This document shows positions 17,311-26,572 of a stretch of 64,000 bases of DNA, piece by piece. The DNA comes from Bacteroides fragilis (lineage in GTDB: Bacteria; Bacteroidota; Bacteroidia; Bacteroidales; Bacteroidaceae): NCBI RefSeq assembly GCF_019583405.1, contig NZ_SZUU01000003.1, positions 186,001 through 250,000 of the forward strand. Reading direction: 5' to 3'. How positions within the stretch are numbered: the first letter of the stretch is position 1; each line of letters opens with the position of its first letter. The notes under the pieces were generated by a model. The model was not told the DNA's origin. It ran no database searches and saw nothing but the letters and a program-made list of their open reading frames with translations. A program made the translations under genes and the position numbers.

Positions 17311-18831
17311 ATGAAACGAATTAATAAATACATATCGCTGTTGCTGGCAACCGCTTTGTTGGCGTCTTGTGATAAGTTCGATGAAATCAATACAGATCCC
17401 GATGCAACCACTAAGGTGACCTCTTCATTGCTGGCAACCGGATTACTGCTGGACATTACCTCTTCCAGTGCCAGTAAATCCTTTATATACGACGAATTGC
17501 TTGCCAAGCAGATGGCATGGGGTGAAAGTATGGAAGATTACCAGTATAATGTCTTCGGGCGTTCCGGTTTTGGCGGGTATACTACCCTGATCAATGCCCA
17601 GAAGATGGTCGAATCCGTTTCGGACGATAACGTAAATGCATACGACGGACTGGCACATTTCATCAAGGCCTATAAGATATTTTATATGTCGATGGAGATG
17701 GGAGATCTTCCTTATGAAGAAGCTTTGCAAGGCGAATTAGGGTTGGTACGTCCTAAGTACAATACCCAGAAGGAAGTGATGGGCTTTATTCTGAGCGATC
17801 TGGAAACAGCTTATGAACTGTTTTCGACAGCTAAAGATTTTGATGGTGATCCGATCCTGGGAGGAAGTATCAATAAGTGGAAGAAAGCGACTACGGCTTT
17901 TCAACTGAAGGTGCTGATGCACCTCTCGAAGAAAGAGAGCGATGCCGACCTGAAGGTGAAGGAACGTTTTGCACGGATCGTAGCATCGGGCAGTCTGATG
18001 GAATCGAATGAAGATAATCTGCAGATGAAATATGCGGATAAAGCGAATACAGTGTATCCTTTCCATAACACGAATACCAAGCATGCGGGTTATGCCATGC
18101 TGTCTACCATGCTGATTGATAAATTCAAGGCAACAGGAGATATTCGCATGTTCTATTATGCAAAGCCGGCAAAGGCCAAACTTAACGAAGGGGTGACAGC
18201 CGACAGTTGGGATGCTTATATCGGTACAGACCCTTCACTGCCTTTCGAGCAGATAGAAAAAGCTTATGCCACTGAACAATACTCCGGATTTAATGCACGT
18301 TATACCGATTATCCTTCCGGAGAACCGGTCGTTCGATTAGGATATGCCGAGCAGAATTTTATTCTGGCCGAAGCAGCCGTGCGGGGATGGATTTCGGGAG
18401 ATGCGTCTGCTTACTATAAAAAGGCGATCAGAGCCCATATGGAGTTTATAGCTTCCAATACTCCGGATGAAGAGGTATATCATCATGGACATCCGATTAC
18501 AGAGGAAGCGATTGCAGCTTTCCTTGAAACACCCGCTATCCAATTGAGTGGTGAGAAAGAGACGGATATTGAGAAGATATTGACGCAACGTTATCTGGCT
18601 TCGTTCATGCAGCATCCGTATGATGTTTATTATGATTATCGACGTACAGGTTATCCGGTGTTGCCGATTAATCCTGCAACCAACCGTAATACGATGAATG
18701 ACAGGTTGCCGATGCGCTGGATGTATCCCAAATCAGAGTCCGATTATAACCTGGAACATCAGAACGAGGCTCTTGAACGTCAGTTCGGAGGAGTGGATGA
18801 TGTAAATAAACTGATGTGGATTTTGCAATAA
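17311..18831 (+). CDS. SusD-like outer-membrane lipoprotein, locus 1
   Basis: 506 residues with a lipoprotein signal peptide ending LLATALLASC, so lipidated on the cysteine near residue 20. The rest is the helical, TPR-like SusD/RagB fold of the SusD-like_2 type (for example DGLAHFIKAYKIFYMSMEMGDLPYEEAL, then AEAAVRGW). It caps the SusC transporter and captures the ligand at the cell surface. Starts 13 bases after susC. It is followed by a hairpin and then a secreted EEP-family enzyme, so a single operon is likely. Confidence 0.94.
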   Translation: MKRINKYISLLLATALLASCDKFDEINTDPDATTKVTSSLLATGLLLDITSSSASKSFIYDELLAKQMAWGESMEDYQYNVFGRSGFGGYTTLINAQKMVESVSDDNVNAYDGLAHFIKAYKIFYMSMEMGDLPYEEALQGELGLVRPKYNTQKEVMGFILSDLETAYELFSTAKDFDGDPILGGSINKWKKATTAFQLKVLMHLSKKESDADLKVKERFARIVASGSLMESNEDNLQMKYADKANTVYPFHNTNTKHAGYAMLSTMLIDKFKATGDIRMFYYAKPAKAKLNEGVTADSWDAYIGTDPSLPFEQIEKAYATEQYSGFNARYTDYPSGEPVVRLGYAEQNFILAEAAVRGWISGDASAYYKKAIRAHMEFIASNTPDEEVYHHGHPITEEAIAAFLETPAIQLSGEKETDIEKILTQRYLASFMQHPYDVYYDYRRTGYPVLPINPATNRNTMNDRLPMRWMYPKSESDYNLEHQNEALERQFGGVDDVNKLMWILQ

Positions 18832-18844
18832 AATAAAAATAGGA

Positions 18845-18888
18845 GAGGTGAGTGCAGATGGGAGAGAAACGCTCCCTGTTCTCACCTC
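18845..18888 (+). promoter_or_regulatory. Hairpin between susD and the EEP-family gene
   Basis: GAGGTGAG (18845-18852) pairs with CTCACCTC (18881-18888), with an inner stem GGGAG (18860-18864)/CTCCC (18872-18876). There is no T-run, so it is more likely an RNA stability or processing element that sets susCD above the enzyme genes than a full terminator. Confidence 0.6.
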
Positions 18889-18909
18889 TGTTGATTAGAG
18901 TATATTGAT

Positions 18910-19938
18910 ATGTTAAGATATAGTTTATTAAATATAACTTTATGGCTGTTTGCCGTAGTGGCCTATGGCAAAGGGATCGAACTCAAAGTGCTCCAAATGA
19001 ATATCTGGCAGGAGGGCACCATGGTGAAAGGGGGCTTTGAAGCCATAGCGGATGAAGTGGCCCGCCTGGAACCGGATATTGTGTTGTTCAGTGAGGTGAG
19101 AAATTATCATGGGAAACAATTCATTTCGCGTATATTACAGGCTTTGGAAGAGCGTGGAAAGAAGTATTATGGTGAAAACAGTAAGTTGGATGTAGGTATT
19201 TTATCAAAATATAAAATTGAAGAACAAGCCCCTAACTGCCCTTTGGAAGATGATGCCGGTTCGGTGCTGAAAGCCCGTATTCGTATTAACGGAAGAGATG
19301 TGGTTGTTTATTCTGCCCATCTGGATTATACGCATTATGCTTGTTATTTGCCGAGAGGCTATAGCGGGGTTACCTGGAAAAAACTGGATGCTCCGGTGCT
19401 GGATGCGGTAGCCATTGAGAAGGCTAATAATGAATCTATGCGTGATGAAGCTATTTGCCATGTCATAGAAGATGCCCGAAAGGAAAAAGGAAATATCATT
19501 TTGCTGGGAGGTGATTTCAACGAACCCTCACATCTGGATTGGAAAGAAAACACAAAGAATTTGTGGGATCATAATGGGACGGTAGTTCGGTGGGATTGCT
19601 CCGTATTACTTGAAAATGCCGGATTTAAAGATGCTTACCGGACGAAATACCCTAATCCGGTTACACATCCGGGCTTTACATTCCCGTCTGATAATGAAGG
19701 AGTTCCGGTGCAGAAACTGTCGTGGGCACCCGATGCTGACGAACGGGATCGTATCGACTTTATTTATTTCATGCCGGACAGGAAATTGAAATTAAAAGAT
19801 GTATCGGTGGTAGGTCCTTCAAAATCAATTGCCCGTAGTGAACGTGTGGAGGAGAGTGGCAAAGATTCGTTTATAACTCCGCTGGGCGTATGGCCGACAG
19901 ACCATAAAGCCGTAATGGCTACTTTTCTCCTGAAATAA
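18910..19938 (+). CDS. Secreted endonuclease/exonuclease/phosphatase-family enzyme
   Basis: 342 residues, signal peptide (LLNITLWLFAVVAYG). Hallmarks of the EEP fold in order: LQMNIWQEG, EPDIVLFSEVRNY (catalytic Glu), YSAHLDYTHYACY, LLGGDFNEPSHLDW (Asp/Asn pair), DRIDFIYF, and the terminal WPTDHKAVMATF (Asp-His). EEP enzymes cut phosphodiester or phosphomonoester bonds in nucleic acids, inositol phosphates or sphingomyelin. Being secreted and placed right after SusC/SusD, it probably acts on a phosphate-containing ligand taken up by locus 1. The exact substrate cannot be read from the sequence. Confidence 0.88.
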   Translation: MLRYSLLNITLWLFAVVAYGKGIELKVLQMNIWQEGTMVKGGFEAIADEVARLEPDIVLFSEVRNYHGKQFISRILQALEERGKKYYGENSKLDVGILSKYKIEEQAPNCPLEDDAGSVLKARIRINGRDVVVYSAHLDYTHYACYLPRGYSGVTWKKLDAPVLDAVAIEKANNESMRDEAICHVIEDARKEKGNIILLGGDFNEPSHLDWKENTKNLWDHNGTVVRWDCSVLLENAGFKDAYRTKYPNPVTHPGFTFPSDNEGVPVQKLSWAPDADERDRIDFIYFMPDRKLKLKDVSVVGPSKSIARSERVEESGKDSFITPLGVWPTDHKAVMATFLLK

Positions 19939-19975
19939 ATCGGAGAATGCAGGGGCTATTGCCGGCAAGTATTTA

Positions 19976-19983
19976 TATCTTTG
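19976..19983 (+). promoter_or_regulatory. Promoter -7 box before the metallophosphoesterase gene
   Basis: TATCTTTG. It covers an upstream in-frame ATG at 19981, which argues that translation begins at 20023 instead. A second promoter would let this gene be expressed apart from the Sus operon. Confidence 0.6.
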
Positions 19984-20022
19984 CTACTTATTTTTTATTT
20001 GAGATATTTAAATGTAATACTT

Positions 20023-21096
20023 ATGAACAGGAAAAACTACTTATTAGCTTTCATTCTTTGTGTGCAGACGCTGTTTGTTTCTGCGCAAGTCTATCCGGTC
20101 CGCGCAAAGTTGACCGATGAAAAGTCTTTTTCAATGATTCTTTTACCCGATCCGCAGAGTTATACAAAGTTCGATGCCAATCAGCCACTTTTCGAGTTAC
20201 AGACAGCATGGGTGGCCAATAGCATTGAATCTCTGAATATAAAAGGTGTGCTTTGTACCGGTGATTTGGTGGAGCAAAATGAAATTCGCATTCCGGATGG
20301 AGTGAACGGCAACCAGACAAGTGAGGAGCAATGGCGTGCCGCTTCACGTGCGTTTGAACGGCTGGATGGAAAATTGCCTTATGTGATTTGTACCGGTAAT
20401 CATGATTATGGATATCAGAAAGCGGAGAATCGTTTGTGCCATTTCCCTGATTACTTTCCCTCGGAGAGAAACTCCTGTTGGCGCAAGAGCCTGGTTGCCG
20501 TAGGCAACAATTATCAGGGTATACCGACACTGGAAAATGCTGCCTATGAATTTATAACCGATACCTGGGGCAAAATTCTGGTTGTTTCTCTGGAATTTGC
20601 TCCCCGTGATGAGGCTTTGGCGTGGGCTAAGAAAGTGGTCGATGCTCCCCGATATAAAGACCATAAAGTGATATTGCTGACACATTCATATCTGGCATGG
20701 ACAGGAAAAGTCATTGAAAGCGAGAATTACAAAGTGACTCCTGCAAATTATGGAAAAGCTATTTGGGATAAGCTGGTCTATCCGGCAAAGAATATCTGTA
20801 TGGTGATTTGCGGTCACGAATGTGAGATTGCCGACTATAAGGATAATGTCAGTTTCCGGATTGATAAAAATGCTTCAGGCAAGAATGTTCCTCAGATGAT
20901 GTTTAATGCGCAGACAGCTGATAAGCAATGGTTCGGTAACGGTGGAGACGGATGGTTGAGGATTATGGAATTCATGCCTGATGGAAAAACGATTAAAATC
21001 AAAACATTCTCTCCTCTCTTTGCGCTTTCTCCTCTTACTTGTGACAAATCGTGGAGAACAGATTCTTATGATCAGTTCGACATTACGATAGAGTAG
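20023..21096 (+). CDS. Secreted calcineurin-like metallophosphoesterase
   Basis: 357 residues from the ATG at 20023, chosen because it begins a good signal peptide (MNRKNYLLAFILCVQTLFVSAQ) and lies after the promoter box. Metal-binding motifs in order: LLPDPQSY (an altered D-x-H position), CTGDLVEQNE (GD), CTGNHDYGY (GNHD), LLTHSYLAW (H) and ICGHECEI (GHxx). These are the five blocks of calcineurin-type phosphoesterases, although the first motif has DPQ where DxH is more usual. Secreted, last gene of locus 1. With the preceding EEP enzyme it suggests the locus handles a phosphodiester-containing substrate. Confidence 0.88.
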   Translation: MNRKNYLLAFILCVQTLFVSAQVYPVRAKLTDEKSFSMILLPDPQSYTKFDANQPLFELQTAWVANSIESLNIKGVLCTGDLVEQNEIRIPDGVNGNQTSEEQWRAASRAFERLDGKLPYVICTGNHDYGYQKAENRLCHFPDYFPSERNSCWRKSLVAVGNNYQGIPTLENAAYEFITDTWGKILVVSLEFAPRDEALAWAKKVVDAPRYKDHKVILLTHSYLAWTGKVIESENYKVTPANYGKAIWDKLVYPAKNICMVICGHECEIADYKDNVSFRIDKNASGKNVPQMMFNAQTADKQWFGNGGDGWLRIMEFMPDGKTIKIKTFSPLFALSPLTCDKSWRTDSYDQFDITIE

Positions 21097-21112
21097 TTCC
21101 GGTATATATTAT

Positions 21113-21246
21113 AGAGGGGATACATCAAAAGTCGTCTTCATCGCAGATTACACAGATAGATATTATTAGTTATCAATAGATTAAGCTCACTCTGTGGCAC
21201 TCTATGTTATTCTGTGGTGAAGACGATTTTTTAATATATCCCCTCT
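21113..21246. terminator. Long inverted repeat acting as a convergent terminator
   Basis: AGAGGGGATA at 21113-21122 and TATCCCCTCT at 21237-21246 pair perfectly, and GTCGTCTTCATC (from 21131) pairs with GGTGAAGACGAT (from 21216, two G-U pairs). T-run follows on the right. It lies between the convergent metallophosphoesterase and sigma genes. The inner part (CGCAGATTACACAGAT, then CTCTGTGG) resembles dispersed Bacteroides intergenic repeats. Confidence 0.75.
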
Positions 21247-21299
21247 TTTTTTGTCCCTTCCCACTGCCTATATTTATTCTCCACATACTTCTCTGCATA

Positions 21300-21875
21300 T
21301 CACGCTGCCAGAAATATCAAAGCGAACGACAGGAACTCTTTGAGTTCTTTACGTAATAATTTTAGTGCCTGTTGTATGCGGTAATCTACTGTTTTGGTAG
21401 AGATGTTAAGAGTTTGTGCGATTTCTTTGTAGCTCATATCTCTGAACCGGTGCATGATAAACGCTTCCCGGTAAGATTCCGGTAACTCCGCTATTGCGGT
21501 GTGAATCCGTTTGGTCAACTCCTCAATTTGATAGAAATCCACATCATAAATCATAGCCTGGTTTTTCTCATAGAATAGTGTATCGGCACGGTACTTTACC
21601 TCCTTTTGTGCGATGCGGTTTAATGAACGGTGATATATCATTTTTAATAGGTATTGGCTAAGGGATGATTCTATCAATAAGATTTCTCGATTTTCCCATA
21701 GCCACAACATTACATCCTGAACTATTTCTTCCGCATCTTCCAAGTCTACAAAACGGTGGGCATAAGCGCATAATATCGGATAATACCTTCTGAACAAAGT
21801 ATTGAAGGCTTTTTTATCTCCTTGCTGAAGTTGGGAAAGTAGCAAAATGTCTTCTTTTGTCCGATTCTGTTTCAT
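21300..21875 (-). CDS. ECF sigma factor of SusC/SusD locus 2
   Basis: 191 residues, a paralogue of the sigma factor at 12026-12607. Region 2: TLFRRYYPILCAYAHRFVDLEDAEEIVQDV and following. Region 4: MSYKEIAQTLNISTKTVDYRIQQALKLLRKEL. Divergent from its FecR anti-sigma gene (start 22011), the standard layout for ligand-induced Sus operons. A full promoter (TATCTTTG with TTTG 17 bases upstream, minus strand) lies just before the start. Confidence 0.93.
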   Translation of the reverse strand: MKQNRTKEDILLLSQLQQGDKKAFNTLFRRYYPILCAYAHRFVDLEDAEEIVQDVMLWLWENREILLIESSLSQYLLKMIYHRSLNRIAQKEVKYRADTLFYEKNQAMIYDVDFYQIEELTKRIHTAIAELPESYREAFIMHRFRDMSYKEIAQTLNISTKTVDYRIQQALKLLRKELKEFLSFALIFLAA

Positions 21876-21899
21876 AGATTTAGAAATTTAATTTATATA

Positions 21900-21928
21900 C
21901 AAAGATAGTCTTTTCTTATTAAAACAAA
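21900..21928 (-). promoter_or_regulatory. Promoter of the locus 2 sigma gene
   Basis: Minus strand: TTTG (21928-21925), 17 bases, TATCTTTG (21907-21900), 25 bases before the start codon. Confidence 0.7.
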
Positions 21929-22010
21929 GATTTCTATAAAAAAAATGGATTTAAGTTTAGGAATCTTATTTCTCCACCTGTCTTATTAATAAAAGAGTTG
22001 ACTTATAAAT

Positions 22011-23018
22011 ATGAACTACGAAGATATAGACCATTTACTGCCTCGATATTGTGAAGGGCTGGCAACGGAAGAAGAATGTCGGCAGGTGGAAACCTGGATG
22101 GAAGAATCGGAAGATAACCGAAAGATAGTGGATCAAATCAACACTCTTTATATAGCTGTAGATACGGTCAACGTAATGCGTAAGGTAGATACGGAAAAGG
22201 CTCTGAAAAAGGTCAGCAGCAGAATGATCGTTAGAAGAACAACATGGTGGGAATGGATGCAGCGTATCGCTGCTATCTTATTTATCCCGTTGTTCGTTGC
22301 TTTTCTGGTGCAGTATATGCACAATGGGAAATCTGCTGTGTGCCAGATGATGGAAGTAAAGACCAATCCGGGGATGACAACCTCGGTGGTATTGCCCGAT
22401 AGTACGGTTGTCTATCTCAATTCGGAGTCTTCTTTACGTTATCCCTCTGTTTTTGAAGGCGATATACGAAATGTCGAATTAAAAGGAGAAGCTTATTTTG
22501 CGGTAGCAAAGGATTTGAAAAAGAAGTTTGTTGTTTCTGCCCCGCATTCATCGCAGATAGAAGTGCTGGGTACACACTTCAATGTGGAAGCTTATGAAGA
22601 CGAGCCGGATGTTTCGACAACATTGGTGGAAGGACAAGTCTGCTTTCATTTTAGTGATAAAGACTGCCTGGCCAAGAAGGTGGTTATGAAACCCGGACAA
22701 AGGTTGGTTTACAGTTCGACCAATGGTGATGTACAGTTGTACGCAACATCCTGTCTGTCCGAAACCGCTTGGAAAGATGGCAAGATTATATTTAATAACA
22801 CTCCGTTGGATGTAGCACTGAGGATACTTGAGAAGCGTTTTAATGTAACATTTAAGCTGAAGAATGCCCGTTTGAAGACTAATGCCTTTACAGGCACATT
22901 TACTGAACAGCGGTTGGAACGTATTCTGGAGTATTTTAAAATCTCGTCCAAGATACAGTGGAGATATTTGGAAAGTCCCGATATCCGGGATGAACGAAGT
23001 ATAATAGAAGTTTATTGA
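22011..23018 (+). CDS. FecR-type anti-sigma factor of locus 2
   Basis: 335 residues. N-terminal sigma-binding part (LLPRYCEGLATEEECRQVETW), one transmembrane helix (near residues 86-105, IAAILFIPLFVAFLVQYM), FecR domain (NPGMTTSVVLPDSTVVYLNSES, GEAYFAV, VLGTHFNVEAY) and C-terminal DUF4974 (TPLDVALRILEKRFNVTFKL). Same domain order as the locus 1 anti-sigma, with moderate identity, so the two loci look like diverged duplicates. It transmits the SusC STN signal to the divergent sigma factor. Confidence 0.93.
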   Translation: MNYEDIDHLLPRYCEGLATEEECRQVETWMEESEDNRKIVDQINTLYIAVDTVNVMRKVDTEKALKKVSSRMIVRRTTWWEWMQRIAAILFIPLFVAFLVQYMHNGKSAVCQMMEVKTNPGMTTSVVLPDSTVVYLNSESSLRYPSVFEGDIRNVELKGEAYFAVAKDLKKKFVVSAPHSSQIEVLGTHFNVEAYEDEPDVSTTLVEGQVCFHFSDKDCLAKKVVMKPGQRLVYSSTNGDVQLYATSCLSETAWKDGKIIFNNTPLDVALRILEKRFNVTFKLKNARLKTNAFTGTFTEQRLERILEYFKISSKIQWRYLESPDIRDERSIIEVY

Positions 23019-23068
23019 TTAACCTTTAAAATGAAATGCTTATGAAAGACAAACCTCCTTAAAATGCC

Positions 23069-23172
23069 AAAAACGTATGGAAAGATATTGGCGTATCTAA
23101 TCCATACGTAAAAGAGTAAACCTTGTGGCTTGTTTGGCGACAAGCTGAGATAAACTATTTTTTAACTTTAAG
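23069..23172 (-). ncRNA. Cis-antisense sRNA upstream of susC, locus 2 (DonS-like)
   Basis: Minus-strand promoter ends at 23179, so the start is near 23172. It contains a hairpin (23128-23145: 6-bp stem, loop CGCCAA on this strand). The terminator hairpin (23074-23108) has outer stem CGTATGGA/TCCATACG, inner AGATA/TATCT and loop CGCCAA, followed by five U. Compared with locus 1 the outer terminator stem is different in sequence but still fully paired, while loops and inner stem are identical. Such covariation supports a real structured RNA. Confidence 0.8.
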
Positions 23173-23178
23173 TCAATA

Positions 23179-23210
23179 CAAAATTATGCAAAATTATTTT
23201 AGCATCCAAT
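23179..23210 (-). promoter_or_regulatory. Promoter of the locus 2 antisense RNA, overlapping the susC start codon
   Basis: Minus strand: ATTG (23210-23207), 20 bases, TAATTTTG (23186-23179). As in locus 1 the -7 box shares its first base pair with the A of the susC ATG (23186). Confidence 0.78.
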
Positions 23211-26200
23211 TATTGCGGGTGGTAAAGTCTTCGCTTTGGCTGACCTCGAAAAAAATTCCAAGAACTATGCGACTATTCATCCTATTCCTAATTTGCTCTA
23301 TGAGTTTTGTGCATGCAACAGACAGCTTCGCACAAAAGGTGGAAATCAGTATTGATGCACAGAATCAAACTGTAGAGAAAGTTCTGAAAGAAATAGAAAA
23401 GCAATCGGGCTTTGGCTTTTTCTTTAATAACAAACACGTCAACCTGAAAAGAGTTGTTTCTGTTTCGGTTGATAAAAGTAATATATTTAAAGTACTGGAC
23501 GAAATCTTTGAAGGGACTGACGTGAAGTACTCCGTTTTGGACAAAAAGATTATTTTGTCTACTGAAATGACATCGAAGCAACAACAAGCGGTGAAAGTCT
23601 CGGGAAAAGTAGTCGATGTTAACGGAGAACCGGTGATTGGTGCCAGTATCGTTGAGAAAGGGACTACCAATGGTACGGTTACCAATTTGCAGGGTGATTT
23701 CTCTCTATCGGTCAGTTCAGATAAGGCGGTGATCGAGATTTCCTACATCGGATACCAGCCTCAGGAACTGAAAGTCATTGCAGGAAAACCGTTGAATGTC
23801 ACAATGAAAGAAGATGCCCAGGCTTTGGAAGAAGTTGTTGTGGTAGGTTACGGTTCACAGAAGAAGGTGAACGTGATTGGTTCAATTGCTGCTGTGGATA
23901 GCAAAAAACTTGAATCCAGAACTGCTCCCAGTGTTTCGAATATGCTGACCGGACAACTCTCCGGAGTGACGATCACACAGTCGAGCGGTAATCCGGGACA
24001 GGACCAAGGTACGATTCGGGTACGTGGTGTGGGCTCTTTCGGAGCGACTCCTGATCCGTTGGTACTGGTTGACGGGCTTCCCGGCAGTCTGAATGATTTG
24101 AATCCGGCAGATATTGAAAGTATCTCTATATTGAAAGATGCTTCGTCGGCTGCCATTTATGGTTCGCGTGCTGCGAATGGTGTTGTACTGGTAAAAACAA
24201 AAGGTGGTCAGAAAGGTAAAGTTACTGTAAGTTATAACGGATATGTAGGCTTCAATCAAGCTACCGAACTACCGGAAATGTGTGATTCCTGGGAGTATGC
24301 AGAATTATACAATAAGGCTATGGGCAAGGAAGTCTATTCGGCGGAAGAGATTCAGAAGTACAAGGATGGATCTGATCCGTATAATTATCCTAATGAACAT
24401 TATCTGGATAAACTTCTGGGTAACAAAGGACTGCAAACCGGCCATGAACTGACTGTGAACGGAGGAAATGATAAGACGCAGTATATGGTTTCTTTTGGCT
24501 ATGTAAAGCAGAATGGTCTGATGAAACACAACCACTACGACCGTTATAACGGCAGAGTGAATCTGACTACAGAGTTGGCTAAAAACCTGACACTGACTAC
24601 CCGTTTGGGTGGAGTCGTTTCTAAACGGAGCGAACCTTCTACTCCGGGTGGAATGGACTCTGCCGGATTTAAAGCTTTCTCAAGTAATGCACTTCGTTTT
24701 CCCGGATTATGGGCAACTAAATTGGAAGACGGATCTTACGGCTTGGGACCGAAGGTACTCGGAACACCATTGGCATGGCTGGACAGCGGCTCTTTTTATG
24801 ATGAAAACTTCGATAAGTTCCGTTCTAATGTCGAGTTGGCATTCACACCTGTGAAAGGCTTAACGCTGAAAGCTATCGGAGGATATAACTATACCGGTCA
24901 GCAGATTCGTCACTATCGTTCGGCAATGGAGATTACGGGCGGCAAGAAACTGGGGCCTTCTTCTCTGTCGGATACTATGTACAAAACGGTCTATAAGACA
25001 TTCCAGGCATTGGCCGACTATAACGTGAAGTTCAGCAAAAATGATTTGTCTGTGTTGGTCGGTTATACTTGGGAAGACGAATCACAGAGAACTGTAGGAG
25101 GCAGCCGCTTGAACTTTCCTTCGGATGAAGTTCCTTATCTGAATGCAGGAGGAGCCGATGGCCAGACTAACTCCGGCGGAGGTTACGATTGGGCTATTAT
25201 GTCTGTCTTCGGACGTCTGACCTATAACTATGACCAACGCTACCTGTTTGAAACCACTATGCGTTATGATGGTTCTTCCCGTTTCCCGACAGATAATAAA
25301 TTCGGTTTCTTCCCATCTGTTGCTGTAGGATGGCGTCTGTCGGAAGAGCAGTTCTTCAAAGAAGCAGAGTCACTGAGTTTTATTGATAACTTGAAACTGA
25401 AAGCATCATACGGTATCCTGGGTAACAATAATATCGGTAACTACCCTTATCAGTCCACTTACGCACTTGGAAAGGCGATGAACTATGTATTCGGAGGTGT
25501 GTATACACAAGGAGCCGCAGTGACCACTTATGTCGATCCTACACTGAAATGGGAAAAGACCCGTACCACCGATGTCGGTATTGAAACAGCTTTCTGGAAC
25601 AATAAATTGACATTCAACGCTGCTTACTTCTATCGTAAAACGACAGATATTCTCTATAAACCGAGTGCAAGTTACTCTTCTATCTTTGGTCTGGGACTTT
25701 CGCAGGTCAATACAGGAAGCCTTGAGAACAAGGGATGGGAGTTTGAGATCGGTCATCAGAACAAGATTGGCGAGTTTAGTTATCATGTGAATGGAAACTT
25801 TTCGATAATTAAAAACAAAGTGATCAGCCTGGGTGTAGGAGACGTGGAACAGAAAAGCGGAATGATAGGTAACGGTAGTAACCTGTTCCTGGGTTATCCG
25901 ATGAATATGTTTTATGGCTATAAGACGGATGGCGTATTCCTGACCGATGATGAAGTAAAAGAATGGCACGATCAGAGCAAGATTGCTCCTAACTCCAAAG
26001 CCGGTGATTTACGCTATGTGGATATCTCCGGTGACGGAAAGGTGGACGAGGCCGATAAAACTTATTTAGGATCAAAGATACCTCAGTATACATTTGGCTT
26101 AGGACTGGGTGCGGAGTATAAAGGATTTGATTTCAATATATTGCTTCAGGGAGTAGCTAAAGTAAAAGGCCAGTTAACTAATTATGCCGGTTATGCTTTC

Positions 26201-26566
26201 TTCCAGGAAGGCAATATTCAGAGATGGCAGGCAGAAGAGACCTGGACGAATAATCAGTCGAACCGATATCCTAAATATCCCCGTCTCGAAGTGATGTCGA
26301 ATGCGGGTAGCAACAATACGCTGGGTTCTGACTTCTGGATTCTGGATGCCTCTTATCTCAAAGTGAGAAATATCCAGTTAGGATATACATTGCCTAAACG
26401 TATCACTCAGAAGTTCGGTTCCTCCAACCTTCGTTTTTATATATCACTTGATAATCCATTCTCCATCAGCGGATATCGTAAAGGCTGGGATCCGGAAATT
26501 AATACAGACGGTAGTTATTATCCTATTCTGTCAACTTATACATTTGGTTTAACCTTAAAATTTTGA
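23186..26566 (+). CDS. SusC-like TonB-dependent transporter with STN domain, locus 2
   Basis: 1126 residues from the ATG at 23186 (MQNYFSIQLL). The frame is open upstream to 23123, but that part covers the antisense RNA hairpin, and the start context matches locus 1. Signal peptide near residues 28-50 (MRLFILFLICSMSFVHA), STN domain (VEKVLKEIEKQSGFGFFFNN), carboxypeptidase-regulatory-like domain, TonB box region (LEEVVVVGYGSQKKV), plug (ESISILKDASSAAIYGSRAANG) and barrel to the terminal TFGLTLKF. Imports a ligand with the SusD encoded six bases later. The sulfatases downstream suggest a sulfated glycan. Confidence 0.96.
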   Translation: MQNYFSIQLLRVVKSSLWLTSKKIPRTMRLFILFLICSMSFVHATDSFAQKVEISIDAQNQTVEKVLKEIEKQSGFGFFFNNKHVNLKRVVSVSVDKSNIFKVLDEIFEGTDVKYSVLDKKIILSTEMTSKQQQAVKVSGKVVDVNGEPVIGASIVEKGTTNGTVTNLQGDFSLSVSSDKAVIEISYIGYQPQELKVIAGKPLNVTMKEDAQALEEVVVVGYGSQKKVNVIGSIAAVDSKKLESRTAPSVSNMLTGQLSGVTITQSSGNPGQDQGTIRVRGVGSFGATPDPLVLVDGLPGSLNDLNPADIESISILKDASSAAIYGSRAANGVVLVKTKGGQKGKVTVSYNGYVGFNQATELPEMCDSWEYAELYNKAMGKEVYSAEEIQKYKDGSDPYNYPNEHYLDKLLGNKGLQTGHELTVNGGNDKTQYMVSFGYVKQNGLMKHNHYDRYNGRVNLTTELAKNLTLTTRLGGVVSKRSEPSTPGGMDSAGFKAFSSNALRFPGLWATKLEDGSYGLGPKVLGTPLAWLDSGSFYDENFDKFRSNVELAFTPVKGLTLKAIGGYNYTGQQIRHYRSAMEITGGKKLGPSSLSDTMYKTVYKTFQALADYNVKFSKNDLSVLVGYTWEDESQRTVGGSRLNFPSDEVPYLNAGGADGQTNSGGGYDWAIMSVFGRLTYNYDQRYLFETTMRYDGSSRFPTDNKFGFFPSVAVGWRLSEEQFFKEAESLSFIDNLKLKASYGILGNNNIGNYPYQSTYALGKAMNYVFGGVYTQGAAVTTYVDPTLKWEKTRTTDVGIETAFWNNKLTFNAAYFYRKTTDILYKPSASYSSIFGLGLSQVNTGSLENKGWEFEIGHQNKIGEFSYHVNGNFSIIKNKVISLGVGDVEQKSGMIGNGSNLFLGYPMNMFYGYKTDGVFLTDDEVKEWHDQSKIAPNSKAGDLRYVDISGDGKVDEADKTYLGSKIPQYTFGLGLGAEYKGFDFNILLQGVAKVKGQLTNYAGYAFFQEGNIQRWQAEETWTNNQSNRYPKYPRLEVMSNAGSNNTLGSDFWILDASYLKVRNIQLGYTLPKRITQKFGSSNLRFYISLDNPFSISGYRKGWDPEINTDGSYYPILSTYTFGLTLKF

Positions 26567-26572
26567 TGTAAG

